Positions 8,868-18,999 of a stretch of DNA of 64,000 nucleotides are shown in pieces. Each line of letters starts with the position of its first letter. The first letter of the stretch is position 1. The notes beneath the pieces are model-generated. The model did not search any database. It was not told where the DNA came from and saw nothing but the letters and a program-made list of their open reading frames with translations. The stretch spans positions 1-64,000 of the forward strand of contig CAVTIX010000010.1 of NCBI GenBank assembly GCA_963734725.1, read 5' to 3'. The DNA is from DASXKD01 sp963734725. Lineage in GTDB: Bacteria > Actinomycetota > Actinomycetes > Streptosporangiales > Streptosporangiaceae. A program made the translations under genes and the position numbers.

Positions 8868-10093
8868 CTACTTCAAGGTGAGCGGGATCGGGACGCCGAT
8901 CAGGTCGAAGGCTTGCCGCTGGGCGCTGGTGGGCTCGGCGATCATCGGCACGGTGGTGGTGGCGCCAGCGAACCGGACCTGGTTGCGGGTCAAGGTGGCC
9001 AGGTGCTCGAGCAGGCCGCGGAAGCTGCGGTAGGGGCGGCCCGCCTGGTCATGCTGGTAGGAGGCCTTGGCCTGGGCGTGCGCGGACCTGCGGGCGGGGG
9101 TGACCGGGTTGTCCTGGCGGGGCGGGTTCTCGTCGGTGAAGGTCAATGGCGCCCAGGTCTGGCGCAGGTGCCAGGTCAGGTAGCTGGCGAGCATGCAGAT
9201 CAGCACGTGCGCCTTCACGCGTTCTTCCAGCCGGTGGAAGACCGGCCGCAGGTCCAGGTCGTCGGCCTTGATCGACCGGAAGTCCCGCTCGACATGCTTG
9301 AGGTTCTTGTAGGCGGTCAGGCGCTGGTGATCATGCCGCGGTCGCCGACCATGATCATCTTCTCCAGGGCGAACTTGTCCCGCGCCACCTTGACGATCGC
9401 GGTGAACGCGGCCGGGTCGGCGGTGCTGCCGTCGAAGACCCGGACCGCGACCGGGCGGCCCTCGGGGTCGGTGAGCAGCCCGTACTCGATCTGCAGATTC
9501 CCCTTCTTGCCGTCGCGGGAGTAGCCGCGGGCGGCCAGCGGGCAGCACCGCCCCTCCAGCCAGGAGCTGGACAGGTCGAACAGCGCCATCCGGCCCGGGT
9601 TGACCGCGGGGGCCAGGTGGCGGGCCGCCAGCTCCGCCTCGATCGCGTCCTGCCGGGATGCCAGCCAGTCCATCGCCGCGTAGATGTCGCCGGTGGACGC
9701 CCCGGCCACGCCCAGGTCGGCGCCCAGCGTGGTGTCCGCCCACCAGGTGAGGGTGGACAGCTTGGAGGCCGGGGCCACGGCCCGGGAGATGACCAGCGCC
9801 AGCGCCAGGTCCCGCTGCGGCCGGCCGGGCCGAGCAGCGAGGGCAGGCCGAGCTTGCGGCCCATCGCGTGCACCGCGGCGACGTGCCCGTGCGGCACCGA
9901 CCGGGTGATCGTCACCGCCTCGGAGGCGGGCACGAGCCGCTGGCCCTTCAGCCCGGCGTCGATCAGGTCGATGACGTGCTCCGGCAGCGCGGACAGGTTC
10001 GCTACCGTCTCGTTCTTGACCTTGCCGGCTTCCCGGTAGGTACGCCGAAGGTAGGCCGAGGAGTAGTCCCGGGCCGGCCCTGCTTGTCCACAT
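8868..10093 (-). mobile_element. IS1634-family transposase, internally deleted and frameshifted
   Basis: Minus-strand segments match an IS1634 (IS4-superfamily) DDE transposase. They are an N-terminal part (VPASEAVTITRSVPHGHVAA), a middle part with the first catalytic region (GRMALFDLSSSWLEG, GNLQIEYGLLTDPEGRPV and MIMVGDRGMITSA), and the C-terminal part (TAYKNLKHVERDFRSIKADD, LEERVKAHVLICMLASYLTW, ending DLIGVPIPLTLK). Frames change near 9840 and again near 9320. At the second point the motif GDRGMITSA is joined almost directly to TAYKNLKHVERDFR. Intact members have some 150-200 residues there, so the element has an internal deletion and cannot be active. I could not define its terminal inverted repeats. 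Confidence 0.8.
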
Positions 10094-10355
10094 AGCCAGT
10101 CTTCGTCACTCTGACTACGTGAGCTTTCCCGGTGTTCCGCGTCATAGCCAGATCATACTGGCATTACCGTGTGGAACCCGGTTGCGACACGCCAATATTC
10201 TGACTACATTTCTAGTTCAGATCACACCGGAACCGCAGTTCAGGATGCGATGCCTACAGAGAGCTACGGCAACTTCGGCCTAGCGCGTGCCCCGATGCCC
10301 GACGTTGAGGTCCGGCTGGGCCCGGCATAGCCTGACCGGTCCGGGGAACGCTGGT

Positions 10356-11021
10356 TCAGGCGGTGATGGTCAGCGGGAGGACCGGAGTGCGCCTGTGGGA
10401 GGTGCTGCGGGGGTCTGGGCCGAGGGTGAGCGTGGCCTGGATGCCCCATGAGCCTGGCGGCACGGTGTAGCCGAGCCTGGGGGTGAAGCTGGCCGTGCCG
10501 GTGAGCAGGGGTATCGGCTGGGTCTGTCCGGGCGCCACCCGGTAGGTGATCAGGGGGAGGGCCTGGGCACCGGCGAAGCCGCCGACCACCGCGCCGGTGG
10601 CGGGGTCCACGACCGCCGTGGTGAGCTGGCCGTTGGTGGTGGCGATCTTGAGGTCATCACCGGAGTGGTTGTGCAGCAGCAGGGCGTGCCGCAGCGTGTG
10701 CCCGGAGGGGACGGCCGCGGGCCCGTCCAGCTCCACGGTCGCCTGCTGTGGGCTGAGGAGCTCGGCGGGTGGCTCTATGACGCGGGGCCATCGTGGCGGG
10801 CGGCCGGCCGGGTAGGGCAGGGCTCCGACGGTGAGCCCGACATCGTCGCCGAACCGCTGGTGCAGGTCGGTGGCGGTGGCGGTGGCGGTGGCCCAGGGCG
10901 CCAGCGTGATCTGGAACGGCGGCATCTGGTCCACCACCAGGTTGGGCCAGCCCGTCAAGACGCCGGGCTGCTCATCGCGCAGCCTGGCGAGGACCACCTT
11001 CAGCTCGTCCCAGGCCGCCAT
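10356..11021 (-). CDS. conserved-looking hypothetical protein with Ig-like C-terminus
   Basis: Encodes 221 aa, unrecognised. The N-terminus (MAAWDELKVVLARLRDEQPG) is helical and soluble. From about residue 85 the pattern is of alternating beta strands with hydrophobic cores (TLRHALLLHNHSGDDLKI, ITYRVAPGQTQPIPLLTGTA and PPGSWGIQATLTLGPD), as in small Ig-like or BsuPI-like domains. No signal peptide or membrane segment is seen, so it is probably cytoplasmic. It is followed upstream on the same strand by a 74-aa gene only 10 bp away, so the two are probably one operon. Confidence 0.6.
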   Translation of the reverse strand: MAAWDELKVVLARLRDEQPGVLTGWPNLVVDQMPPFQITLAPWATATATATDLHQRFGDDVGLTVGALPYPAGRPPRWPRVIEPPAELLSPQQATVELDGPAAVPSGHTLRHALLLHNHSGDDLKIATTNGQLTTAVVDPATGAVVGGFAGAQALPLITYRVAPGQTQPIPLLTGTASFTPRLGYTVPPGSWGIQATLTLGPDPRSTSHRRTPVLPLTITA

Positions 11022-11030
11022 ACGTGCAGG

Positions 11031-11255
11031 CTATCGGTCCGGGCCGAAGAGTGGTTCGCCGTCGCTGCCGCCGAGCAGGAAGACGAACCGCTCCAGGTCG
11101 TTACGCAGCTCGGCGATGCCGTAGGAGGGGTGGCCGACGAACTCTGCCAGCGAGGGGCCGAGGCGGCCGGGGTCGCGGGCCAGCCACTGGCTGAGGAATT
11201 GCAGTATTTCGGCGAGTTCGGCGGCGTCGGTGACGCCGAGTTTGATTTCGGGCAT
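11031..11255 (-). CDS. small acidic hypothetical protein (74 aa)
   Basis: Reads MPEIKLGVTDAAELAEILQF and continues as an amphipathic helical protein ending LLGGSDGEPLFGPDR. It precedes the 221-aa gene on the same strand with a 10-bp gap, so they are likely co-expressed. The ATG at 11255 is chosen because codons upstream belong to the transposase remnant. No known family. Confidence 0.55.
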   Translation of the reverse strand: MPEIKLGVTDAAELAEILQFLSQWLARDPGRLGPSLAEFVGHPSYGIAELRNDLERFVFLLGGSDGEPLFGPDR

Positions 11256-11259
11256 GGGT

Positions 11260-11816
11260 TCACCGCCTGCCGGGGTGGGTGGCGCAGGCCTTGTAACGGT
11301 CGATTTCGCGGCTGGTGGTGCGGGGCACCACACCGACGGTTTCGCCGTCGATGACCAGCCGGAAGCTGTTGGTCTCGGGGATGACGGTGACGATCTTGCC
11401 GGCGTGGGTCATGCCCACGTGGATGCGCTGGCGGGCGACCTGGATGCCGCCCCGGCTGGAGACCCGCCATTGCACCGTGGGAGCGGGTTCGGGCAGAGGC
11501 GCGGGCCCGGCTAGGCGCACCCCTTGCAGCCGGTGCCGCTGGCCCGGCGGAATGGGGCAGGGCAGAGTGCGCCACAGCACCCGTCTTGGGTCAGGACGTG
11601 CATCAGCTGGCCATCGAGGCGGATGCGGGCACGCTGCCCGGCCAGCGGGGAGCCGACCAGGATCAGCCGGTTCAGCAGCGTGATGCCAAAGCCCAGGGCA
11701 TCGCGGTCAGCGAGCGCGGGCGAATCCCTGCCAGCGTGGCAGAGCAATACCAAGCCGCCGCTAAACGGCGCTGACATGGTGCTCATGGGGCTGGGCGCGT
11801 GGCCAGATGCACACAC
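11260..11816 (-). pseudogene. C-terminal remnant of an IS481-type integrase/transposase
   Basis: Two overlapping frames carry the end of an rve-type transposase. The upstream frame reads ILVGSPLAGQRARIRLDGQL. The downstream one reads VSSRGGIQVARQRIHVGMTH, then KIVTVIPETNSFRLVIDGET and VVPRTTSREIDRYKA. This is the beta-barrel C-terminal domain found after the DDE core in IS481/IS3-like integrases. The catalytic core is absent and a frameshift lies near 11530-11580, so it is a truncated relic. Confidence 0.6.
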
Positions 11817-12149
11817 CCGGGCCGGCCCGATGCCCCGCGGGGTTGACGTGCGGGCTGGGCTGTGGGCATGCCCACGCCGGCCGGGAAAGCCGGTAAGGCA
11901 AGTAGGGCGCGCCCGGCGGCGGCCCGATCCGCAAGAACACCCATCGGCTGCCCAGCCGCCCTCGGCGTGCCTGATCGCCGGAACGCAGCCTCGGGGAATC
12001 CACCGCCGCTCACAGACCTCATGCCGCCGTCAAAACGCGCTGTATGCGGCCTGACTGTGCGTCGGTGAAGGTGCCTCGTGGTTAGGTAGACGTACCTGAT
12101 AGCGGCGGTCCGCGCTGGCACCACGCCATCAATCCGCACGGAGGTTCCG
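11817..12149. other. intergenic, nothing recognised
   Basis: About 330 bases upstream of the VOC gene at 12150. I see no gene, repeat or strong promoter. Confidence 0.3.
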
Positions 12150-12569
12150 ATGAGCCAGGACGATTTCCCAGCTCCGGAGACCGGTTTCGTTGTCACCCAC
12201 TTCCTGGTGGTCTCCGACCAGGACAGATCCCGAGATTTCTACGAGTCAGTGTTCGGTGCCAAGGTCGTGCTGGAACGCGATCCGGTCATCATGAAGGTGG
12301 CGAATAGCTGGCTCATCCTCAATGTTGGAGGTGGCCCGACAGATGACAAGCCCACCGTGACGCTGACAACTCCCGGCGACCTTAGTCAGGTCAGCGCATT
12401 CCTGAACATCAGGGTGGCCGACATCGCTGCGGCCTACAGCGATTGGTCGGCGCGAGGGGCTGAGTTTCTCACCGAGCCGAAGGACCATGGCCGCGAGATC
12501 CGCGCGTACATCCGCGACCCTGATGGACACCTGATCGAGGTTGGCCAGGCGACCGGCCGTCCGGGCTAG
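12150..12569 (+). CDS. VOC-family (glyoxalase-like) protein
   Basis: Encodes 139 aa of one complete glyoxalase/bleomycin-resistance-type domain: VTHFLVVSDQDRSRDFYESV followed by FGAKVVLERD, a central strand (SWLILNVGGG), then LNIRVADIAAAYSDWSARGA and the terminal IRDPDGHLIEVGQA with its metal-site Glu. The His of THFLVV and the Glu of LIEV are the usual metal ligands. CGGAGG ends about 7 nt before the ATG. Such proteins act as dioxygenases, isomerases or drug-binding proteins. With no informative neighbours the substrate is unknown. It looks intact, unlike most of its surroundings. Confidence 0.8.
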   Translation: MSQDDFPAPETGFVVTHFLVVSDQDRSRDFYESVFGAKVVLERDPVIMKVANSWLILNVGGGPTDDKPTVTLTTPGDLSQVSAFLNIRVADIAAAYSDWSARGAEFLTEPKDHGREIRAYIRDPDGHLIEVGQATGRPG

Positions 12570-12732
12570 CCGGTCGCGAGCAAGCCGCCTTCCCGCTTGT
12601 CACAAGACCGCGACTGCGATCAGCCCAGCACGGGCCCGCTGCCAATTGGCGGCATAGTAAGTTGCGGCCCGCTCCTGGGCCGCGGTGGGGTCGCCCGTCA
12701 CTTGCGTGACGGGCGACGGCGGCTGGGCCCGA

Positions 12733-12909
12733 TCAGGTGAAGCCGACGTTCAGGTCGAAGTGCCCGAGCCTCAGGTTGAGTACTCCGCCGCCGGCCCAGT
12801 GCACGATGAACGCCAGCAAGATGATGGCCAGGATTACCACGACCACCCAGAAGAAGAACACGACGATGCCAGGGATGGCATACCCGCCTACAGTCCTGGC
12901 TCTAGCCAT
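12733..12909 (-). CDS. 58-aa single-span membrane protein
   Basis: A short minus-strand frame opens with ATG at 12909 and reads MARARTVGGYAIPGIVVFFF. It continues as an almost unbroken hydrophobic segment (WVVVVILAIILLAFIVHW, residues 21-38), then a short soluble tail (NLRLGHFDLNVGFT). Basic residues before the segment predict an N-in topology. The overlapping plus-strand frames have no such pattern. It resembles the many tiny hydrophobic proteins of actinobacteria (DUF6131-like), whose role is unknown. There is no strong ribosome-binding site, so expression is uncertain. Confidence 0.55.
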   Translation of the reverse strand: MARARTVGGYAIPGIVVFFFWVVVVILAIILLAFIVHWAGGGVLNLRLGHFDLNVGFT

Positions 12910-13282
12910 GGCTACCGGCTACCCACCGCCGCCCGACTTACCCGGCGGGTGTCACCGGGACGACGGCCGCGCCCGCGACAGAAACCACGCCGGCGCAGTC
13001 GGCCCTCGCGCCTCAGCCGTTGGGGGTCTCCCCGGTGCGGCCCGGTAGAACTGGCCGGTGATGGCTTTGGCACCCGGACCCCGGCCCCGCAATCCGGGGT
13101 AGCGGACACGCCAGAATCATGAACCGGCGCCGGTATTGCTCGCCTCGGCGTCGCACGCGACGGCTGCTACGCGATCGGCAGGGCTGGCCGAAACTGGCCA
13201 TTAGTGTCTTCCCCGCCACTATCGCCGTGGCGGGGGGCTGGCCAGGCGATGGCGGCACCACCGCGGCAGGAGGGCGCAGCCG

Positions 13283-14002
13283 ATGGTGCCGCGCTGGTTC
13301 ACCCGAAGCGTGTTGTCCCGCCGGTCGGCCAGGGGGTCGGCCGATTTTCACCGGTGGTCGGCCGGCCCGGGCGAGCCGGGTCCCGCCCGGCGACTCCAGC
13401 GGCCCCGCACCAGGCTCGCGGATGCGGCCAGGGAGTTGCTGCAGGACAGCTCGCCGCGGTTTCTCGTCGATCACTGCCACCGCAGCCTCGAGCTGGCCCT
13501 GCTCATCGCGGCGGCCTCCGGTGCCGACGTCGACGTCGAGGCGCTCCAGCCCGGCGTGCTGCTGCACGACCTCGGGCTCACCCCGCGGTTCCACTCCCCG
13601 GCGCTGCGGTTCGAGGTGGCCAGCGCCGGCGCCCCCGCGACCTGGTCCGCGCCCACGGCATGGACCCCGCCCGGGCCGAGAAGGTGTGGGACGTGGCCGG
13701 GCTGCACGCCACCGGCGGGATCGCCGACTGCAAGAGCCCAGAAACCGCCGTCGCCGGCCTGGGCCTGGACCGGTTCGACCCCGGCGACCTCGCCCGGATC
13801 TTGGCTACCCGGCTGGGCTTTGCCCGCCCCGTCATCGATGCCCGAGGTCACCGATCTGCGGGACAAGCCGCCGGTCACCTCCTCCACCTCGATGGCGGCC
13901 AGCGCCGCCGACCACATCCCCGGCTTCGGCCAGGCCCGCCCCGGGCAGCTCACGTTGGCCCACCCGTTCGAGACCGTCAAGTCACAGCCGCAGGCGCCAT
14001 GA
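13283..14002 (+). pseudogene. HD-domain phosphohydrolase-like gene, frameshifted
   Basis: The first part, in one frame, reads RTRLADAARELLQDSSPRFL, then DHCHRSLELALLIAAASG and the HD motif VLLHDLGLTPRF. Near 13640 the protein-like reading moves to another frame (RDLVRAHGMDPARAEKVWDV, AGLHATGGIADCKSPE and GDLARILATRLGFA). It returns to the first frame near 13900 (DHIPGFGQARPGQLTLAHPF). His and HD residues for metal binding are present, so the ancestor was probably an HD-type hydrolase. At least two indels separate the pieces; consensus errors rather than decay remain possible. Confidence 0.55.
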
Positions 14003-14135
14003 GGTTGAAACGGCCGGGGTTGGCGTCGATCCAGACCGCCTCCATCGAGGCGGGGTTGGCACCGGCCGTCCCGCGGGTAGCACCCGCAAAGTGGCTGGCC
14101 GCCCGCGCAGAGGTTTGATAGGAGAGGGTAGGCGA

Positions 14136-14307
14136 ATGCGAAGACTCATCGTCTGCCACGCCATGTCACTGGACGGCTGCTACCCGGGCACAGGCGGCAA
14201 CCAGGACGAGGCCGTGCGCCAGTTCCGCCGCTGGGCGCAGGGGATGCGGCAACGCCGCCATCCTCGTCGTCGCGTTCTGGGACATGGTGGCCAAGCAAGG
14301 CCTATGA
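14136..14307 (+). pseudogene. N-terminal fragment, dihydrofolate reductase/RibD-like
   Basis: An ATG with GGAGAGG upstream begins RRLIVCHAMSLDGCYPGTGG, the usual first strand and loop (xSLDGxx) of small DHFR/RibD C-terminal-like reductases. Within 25 codons the frame turns into low-complexity sequence; another frame reads AFWDMVAKQGL. Only the first strand is recognisable, so this is a fragment. Confidence 0.35.
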
Positions 14308-14407
14308 CCAGGCCAGGGAAAGAGGGCGAAGCCATCAGAGGGCGCAACGCCTGCGAGCGGAGGCGATTCGCGGGGAACGAGAAGCCGGCGCGAGGGAGAG
14401 GAGATCC

Positions 14408-15133
14408 ATGACTGAGCACAAGGTAGGCACTCGTGAGGAGTGGGAGGCGGCGCGGAACGCGTTGCTCGAGCGCGAGAAGGAGCTGACGCGGCTAGGCGAC
14501 GAACTCGCGCGCGAGCGCCGTGAGCTGCCCTGGGTGCCGATCGGGAAGGACTACACGTTCGACACCGAGGACGGGACGAAAACGCTCGCGGAGCTCTTCG
14601 ATGGGCGCTCGCAACTGCTCGTCTACCACTTCATGTTCGGGCCGAGCTACCAGGCCGGCTGCCCGGTCTGCTCCTCCAGCGCCGACACCGTCAATGGCGC
14701 CGTCTCGCATCTCAACGCCCGCGACGTGACGATGCTGTACGTCTCGCGCGCGCCACTGGAGAAGCTCCAGGCCTACAAGCGGCGGATGGGCTGGAGCTTC
14801 CCCTGGGTCTCATCGCTTGACAGCGACTTCAACTTCGACTTCGGCGTCTCCGCGCCGGAGGAGCAGATCGCGCCGCTTCTCGACGCCGGCGTCCCTCCCG
14901 TTGTGGAGCGGCTGGCGGCCGACTGCGGGACCACCGCGGTTGGGTACATGACCGAGCAGCAAGCGCTGAGCGCCTTCGCGCTCTCCGACGGCGTCGTCTA
15001 CCACACCTACTCGGCCTACGCCCGCGGCGTCGAGATCATGATGGGCTTCTACCCGCTGCTCGACCGCGCGCCCAAGGGACGCAACGAAAGCGACTCTGAG
15101 GAGTTCTGGATTCGCCGCCACGACGAGTACTAA
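14408..15133 (+). CDS. DUF899 (thioredoxin-like) family protein
   Basis: Encodes 241 aa matching DUF899 proteins across most of their length: GTREEWEAARNALLEREKEL at the N-terminus, LPWVPIGKDYTFD, LLVYHFMFGPSYQAGCPVCS with a CPVC pair at a thioredoxin-like active-site position, TMLYVSRAPLEKLQAYKRRM, and a C-terminal GVVYHTYSAYARGVE with LDRAPKGRNE. The fold is thioredoxin-like, and a thiol-dependent redox role is usual but unproven. GAGGAGATCC precedes the ATG with good spacing. The gene is intact and stands alone in decayed surroundings. The codon use differs slightly from its neighbours (more GAG/AAG-rich, fewer GCC runs), suggesting separate acquisition. Confidence 0.85.
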   Translation: MTEHKVGTREEWEAARNALLEREKELTRLGDELARERRELPWVPIGKDYTFDTEDGTKTLAELFDGRSQLLVYHFMFGPSYQAGCPVCSSSADTVNGAVSHLNARDVTMLYVSRAPLEKLQAYKRRMGWSFPWVSSLDSDFNFDFGVSAPEEQIAPLLDAGVPPVVERLAADCGTTAVGYMTEQQALSAFALSDGVVYHTYSAYARGVEIMMGFYPLLDRAPKGRNESDSEEFWIRRHDEY

Positions 15134-15571
15134 CGGGGGCGGCCTCCCCGTGGCAGTCGCGAGATCACAACGACCACGCAGGGAGGGGCAATCTGCCGAT
15201 GGCGCCGGCGGCCTGGGATTCGCGGGGCGCCCCGCAGTGCGAGCCGATGCGACTGGCTTGTGGCGCCAGCGGCGCTCCGGTTGCACCCAGGAGGCAGCGC
15301 GTCAGCAGCGCGCCGGTGGCAGGCCGGGGGCATGCACGCGGGCGGGCCGTGCCCGGCCGGGACTGGTCGGCCCGCGGATGCGGATCTCCGCGGCCTCATC
15401 AGCCTCACCATCGGCTGGGCCCGCAAAATCCGCAGCGGCCGCTACGCGTGTCCCACACGCCCGGCCGGCGTCAGAACCGGAAGCGGGTCAGGCCGCCCGG
15501 CTCCACCGCCGAGACCACAGTCCCCGCTGCGCTACCCGGCCGCCGCGCTGGCCTGGCTGGCTAACCCCTGG
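15134..15571. other. decayed stretch
   Basis: No gene is supported. It may contain the scrambled 5' part of the hydrolase fragment that follows. Confidence 0.3.
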
Positions 15572-15833
15572 CGGTGCCCGACCCGGACCACATGCTGATC
15601 ACCAACGCTGCCGTGGCCGCCTTCGACGCCGAGCCCGACCTGCGCCGGGTGCGGCACCTGCCCTGGTGCTAGGCGGCAGCGCCGACCCGTACTACTCCCC
15701 GGACCTGTTCCGGCGCACCGCCGCCGGAATCCCCGGCGGGCACGCCGTAATCTTCCCCGGCACAGGCCACCTGCACGCCGCAGCATCCAAGGCCGCGGCC
15801 AACATCGCCCCAGGGTTCCTACTCGCCGAATAA
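15572..15833 (+). pseudogene. C-terminal fragment of an alpha/beta hydrolase
   Basis: Two frames join. The first reads ITNAAVAAFDAEPDLRRV. Then, after a shift near 15655, the second reads LVLGGSADPYYSPDLFRRTA, HAVIFPGTGHLHAA and NIAPGFLLAE before a stop. The GGSADP and GTGH motifs are the acid and catalytic His regions of alpha/beta hydrolases. The nucleophile elbow is missing, so only the last third of the enzyme remains. Confidence 0.5.
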
Positions 15834-16110
15834 CCCAACCCAGCCAGCCGCCCCCGGGATCTGCGAGCTGAAACCACCAAGATCGCGAACACGATGACAC
15901 CGAACAGCCTCCCATGGGGGCCTTCGCTGTCAAAGAGCGCGTGCTGTCCTGGCCCGGTGAGCTGGTAGTCGCCGGGTTGGCTGTTGTGCTGGGTTTCCTG
16001 GTAGCTGCTGGTTTGGTGCCGCTGCGCGGCCGGGGTCAAGGTGGAGACATCCTCTGTCAATCCTCGGACGCCGACGATCTTGAAGGACTTGGCGGTTTGG
16101 CTGGGTTGGG

Positions 16111-17384
16111 TCAGGCCGCTGGCGCTGTGATCGTGGCGAGGGCCCGGTTGCGGTTGGCGGCGTGGATGGCCTCGTCGTAGGGGATTTCGTGGGTGAGGCA
16201 GTGCCAGAGCGCCTCGAGCCAGCGGTTGCCCAGGGCCCGCAGGGCGGCGTGGTGGTTTTTGCCGCGGGCGCGCTGGGCGTCGTAGAGCTGCCTGGCCCAG
16301 CCGGAGCGGCGAAGGCTGGCGAAGGCCCATTTGTGCGCCGCGTCGGCCAGGTAGCGGTTGCAGGCGAGCCGGTGGGCGACCACCAGGTCGCGCTTGCCGG
16401 GGCGGCGGGTGACCGGGGCGCGCCCGGCATAGCATTGCAGCGAGTTCGGCGTGGTGAACTGCTCGATGTGCTCGCCGATCTCACCGGCGATCTTGGCGGC
16501 GAGACGGCGACCGAGGCCCGGAAAGCTCAGGTGGATCTCGCCGCCAGGAAACGCCGGCCCCGGCTGGTCCTCCGTTTGGTGCTGGCCGGCCGGGGAGCCG
16601 GGCAGGAGTTCGCCCATCTTTTTCTCCCAGGCCCGCCGTTGCGCGTCGATGAGCAGCAGCTGGCGGGCGGTGAGCCGGATGGCGCCGGCCCTTGGCCCGG
16701 ACCAGGTGCTCCGGCGCGGTGAACTGGTCTTCGGCGAGCGCCGCCTGAATGCGGTCGGCGAAGCGGGCCAGGTAGCCGGTGCGCTGCGCGCGGCCGAACT
16801 CGATGATCTCTTCCCGGCTGGCCGCGGCCAGCGCGCGGGCGGTGGGCCAGCGTTCCAGCAGCCGCAAGATCCGGGTCGCGCCCAGGTCCTCCCCGGCGAT
16901 GGCCAGCGCGGCGGGGAAGGTGGCGAGCAGGCCGGCGCGCAGCCGGTTCAGCAGCCGCCGCTCGTCCCGGCAGGCCCGCTCGTCATCGCGGGCGATCGAG
17001 CGCAGCTCACCGGCGAGCTGCCCGTGCGGGATCAGCCGCCGCAGCCCGGCGTGCCGGTCCAAGGGCGAGCAGGCAGCAGATCCGCGCGTCTTCGGCGTCG
17101 TCTTTCTTCCGGGCCGGGCCGCGGCGGCGCGACACCAGCTGCGGGTTGACCGGCAGCACCGTGTACCCGGCCTCCACCAGCGCCTCGACCAGCAGCCCGT
17201 GCCGGGTCTGGATCACTGCCCGCACCTCGGCCGGGTCCGGCTCCCGCCCGGCGATCCGTGCCGCCAGGGCAGCGACCGCCGCCGGGCGGTGCTCGACCCG
17301 CACCACCTCGATCACTCCCGCACCGGGGCTGCCGAGCGCCACCACGTGGAACTCCTCCGCCCAGCCGGTCCCTACTCCCAGCAC
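16111..17384 (-). mobile_element. IS110-family transposase, frameshifted (copy 1)
   Basis: Three minus-strand frames give one protein in order. From 17384: WAEEFHVVALG, RHGLLVEALVEAGYTVLPVN and RKKDDAEDARICCLL (the DEDD RuvC-like domain). From 17062: RHAGLRRLIPHGQLAGELRS to ALAEDQFTAPEHLVRAK (the coiled linker). From 16617: LSFPGLGRRLAAKIAGEIGE, FTTPNSLQCYAGRAPVTRRP and ALGNRWLEALWHCLTHEIPY (the Transposase_20 domain with its serine region). Frame changes lie near 17055 and 16660. The first catalytic Asp is also altered (GVGTGWAEE where GIDWAEE is usual). It is probably inactive. Confidence 0.8.
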
Positions 17385-17965
17385 ACCGCCCGCCCTTCAT
17401 AAGTCGTCTCTGCCAATTACCGCATGTCCGGGGAAGGGAAGCGCGCGCACCGGGCAAGCCGAGCTGAGCCCAGTCCGCGGGAGGCGCGGCGCCGTGCTGA
17501 TAGACAGTCCTCGCGGGACGACAACCTCTGGGGCGTCAGGCCTCCAGGGCCATCCCCCAGGGACGCCGTCTCCATTAAGTCCTCACAGGACAAGCGCCCG
17601 AAGCGTTCCCTGAGGGAGACCCTCACCTAGGAAGGTAGTGCTATCAGCGCCCGCAGCCGGCGCGCCTGTCAGGGCGCGGGCGAGGACGAACGAGCTTGAC
17701 GCCGGCGAGCGGCGGCCGATGATCGCGAGCGAGGAAAGCCCGCTGGGTTGTGGCTTGCCGTGGACGGGGGTGCTGGCTTCCCGGGGGTCGGTGCGCGAGT
17801 GGGGCGGAGTGGTCTCACATCCACCCATTCGGCCGCCCGCCTGGGCGGGGACCATGACCGTGTGTTCCGGGGACCGGGCTGCTCAGTCAGATATTCGAGC
17901 GCGGCGGGGCCGGCTCAGGATGTTCGGCGAGCTCACCCGGGGCCATGCGACCCCTCCGGGGTCTG
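17385..17965. other. noncoding stretch between two IS110 copies
   Basis: No gene is supported. On the minus strand its left part is the sequence directly upstream of IS110 copy 1, where IS110 elements encode their bridge RNA, and its right part lies downstream of copy 2. GGGAGACCCTCACC around 17613-17630 forms part of a small inverted repeat. Confidence 0.4.
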
Positions 17966-18999
17966 TCACCGCGCCGCTGTCTGGGGCGCGGCGGGTTGCG
18001 GGGCTGCGGCGTGCCCGGCGTCGGCGAGCAGGCGCCAGGCGCGGGTGATCAGTTTGCGGGCGATGGCGGTGGTGGCGATCTTCTTCCCGCGCCGTTGCGC
18101 GATGCGCTGGAAAGTGGCGGCGAACTCCGGGCGCCGCTTGGCGGTCCGGGCCGCCTCAGCACAGCACCCAGCGCAGCCACACCGACCCTTCTTTTCCAGA
18201 TGTGCCCGTAGCAGGCGGCCCCGGTCGCTGCCGCGGACCGTCGGGGTCAGCCCGGCCCACGACGCCAGCTTGCGCGCCGAGGCGAACCGGCTGATGTCGC
18301 CGACCTCGGCGAGGATGACCAGCGCGGTGAACGGGCCGATGCCCGGCAGCTGGGCGAGCACCTTGACGCGGGGGCCCGGGCCGGGCCCGCTGGCGGATCT
18401 CCGGCTCCAGCCGGTCGATCCGGCCTTGGAGCGCGCCGGTCAGGCCCAGGTCGTCCTCCGCCAGCTCGCGGGACACCGCGGGCAGCTGGAGCGAGGCCAG
18501 CCAGCCGCGGCCCGGGCCGCTCCAGCACTCGCCGGCCGGCCGGTCATACCCGTAGCCGGCCACGATGGCATGGATCCGGCCGGGCAGCCGGGTCCGCAGC
18601 CGCGCCAGCGCCACCCGGCGCCGCAGCAGCGCCCGCAGCTGCCAGATCGCGGGCGGGGCGATCCACGCCTCCGGCAGCAGGCCCGCCCGCAGCAGCCGGG
18701 CCAAGATCGCCGCGCCGGCCCTTGCCGTTCTTCAACCGGGCCGAGGCGATCGCCGTGCACCGCGACGGGCGCGCCAGGTGCGGGGCGAACCCGTAATCCT
18801 CCAGCAGTTCCACCAGCCAGCTGGCGCCGTAGGCGGCCTCGAACGCGGCCGGGTCCCCCGGCGGCAAGCCGCCGATCACCTTCAAGATCGGCTCTGCCCC
18901 GCTGGGCACGTTGCGGTTGGCGAGCACCTCGCCTTTGGCGTCGATGACCGCCACCTGGGAGCGCTTGCGGCGCACGTCGATTCCGACGTAAACAGACAT
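17966..18999 (-). mobile_element. IS110-family transposase, frameshifted (copy 2, different subtype)
   Basis: The N-terminal frame from ATG 18999 reads SVYVGIDVRRKRSQVAVIDA and AFEAAYGASWLVELLEDYGF, with the first Asp and Glu of the DEDD core. Near 18720 it shifts to a frame with LLRAGLLPEAWIAPPAIWQL, and near 18360 to a frame with LAQLPGIGPFTALVILAEVG, KLASWAGLTPTVRGSD and GKKIATTAIARKLITRAWRL. The third acidic motif (usually LKNDKVDA) reads LKNGKG, so a catalytic Asp is missing as well. It is not a duplicate of copy 1: the proteins differ throughout. Inactive unless repaired in a true consensus. Confidence 0.8.
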
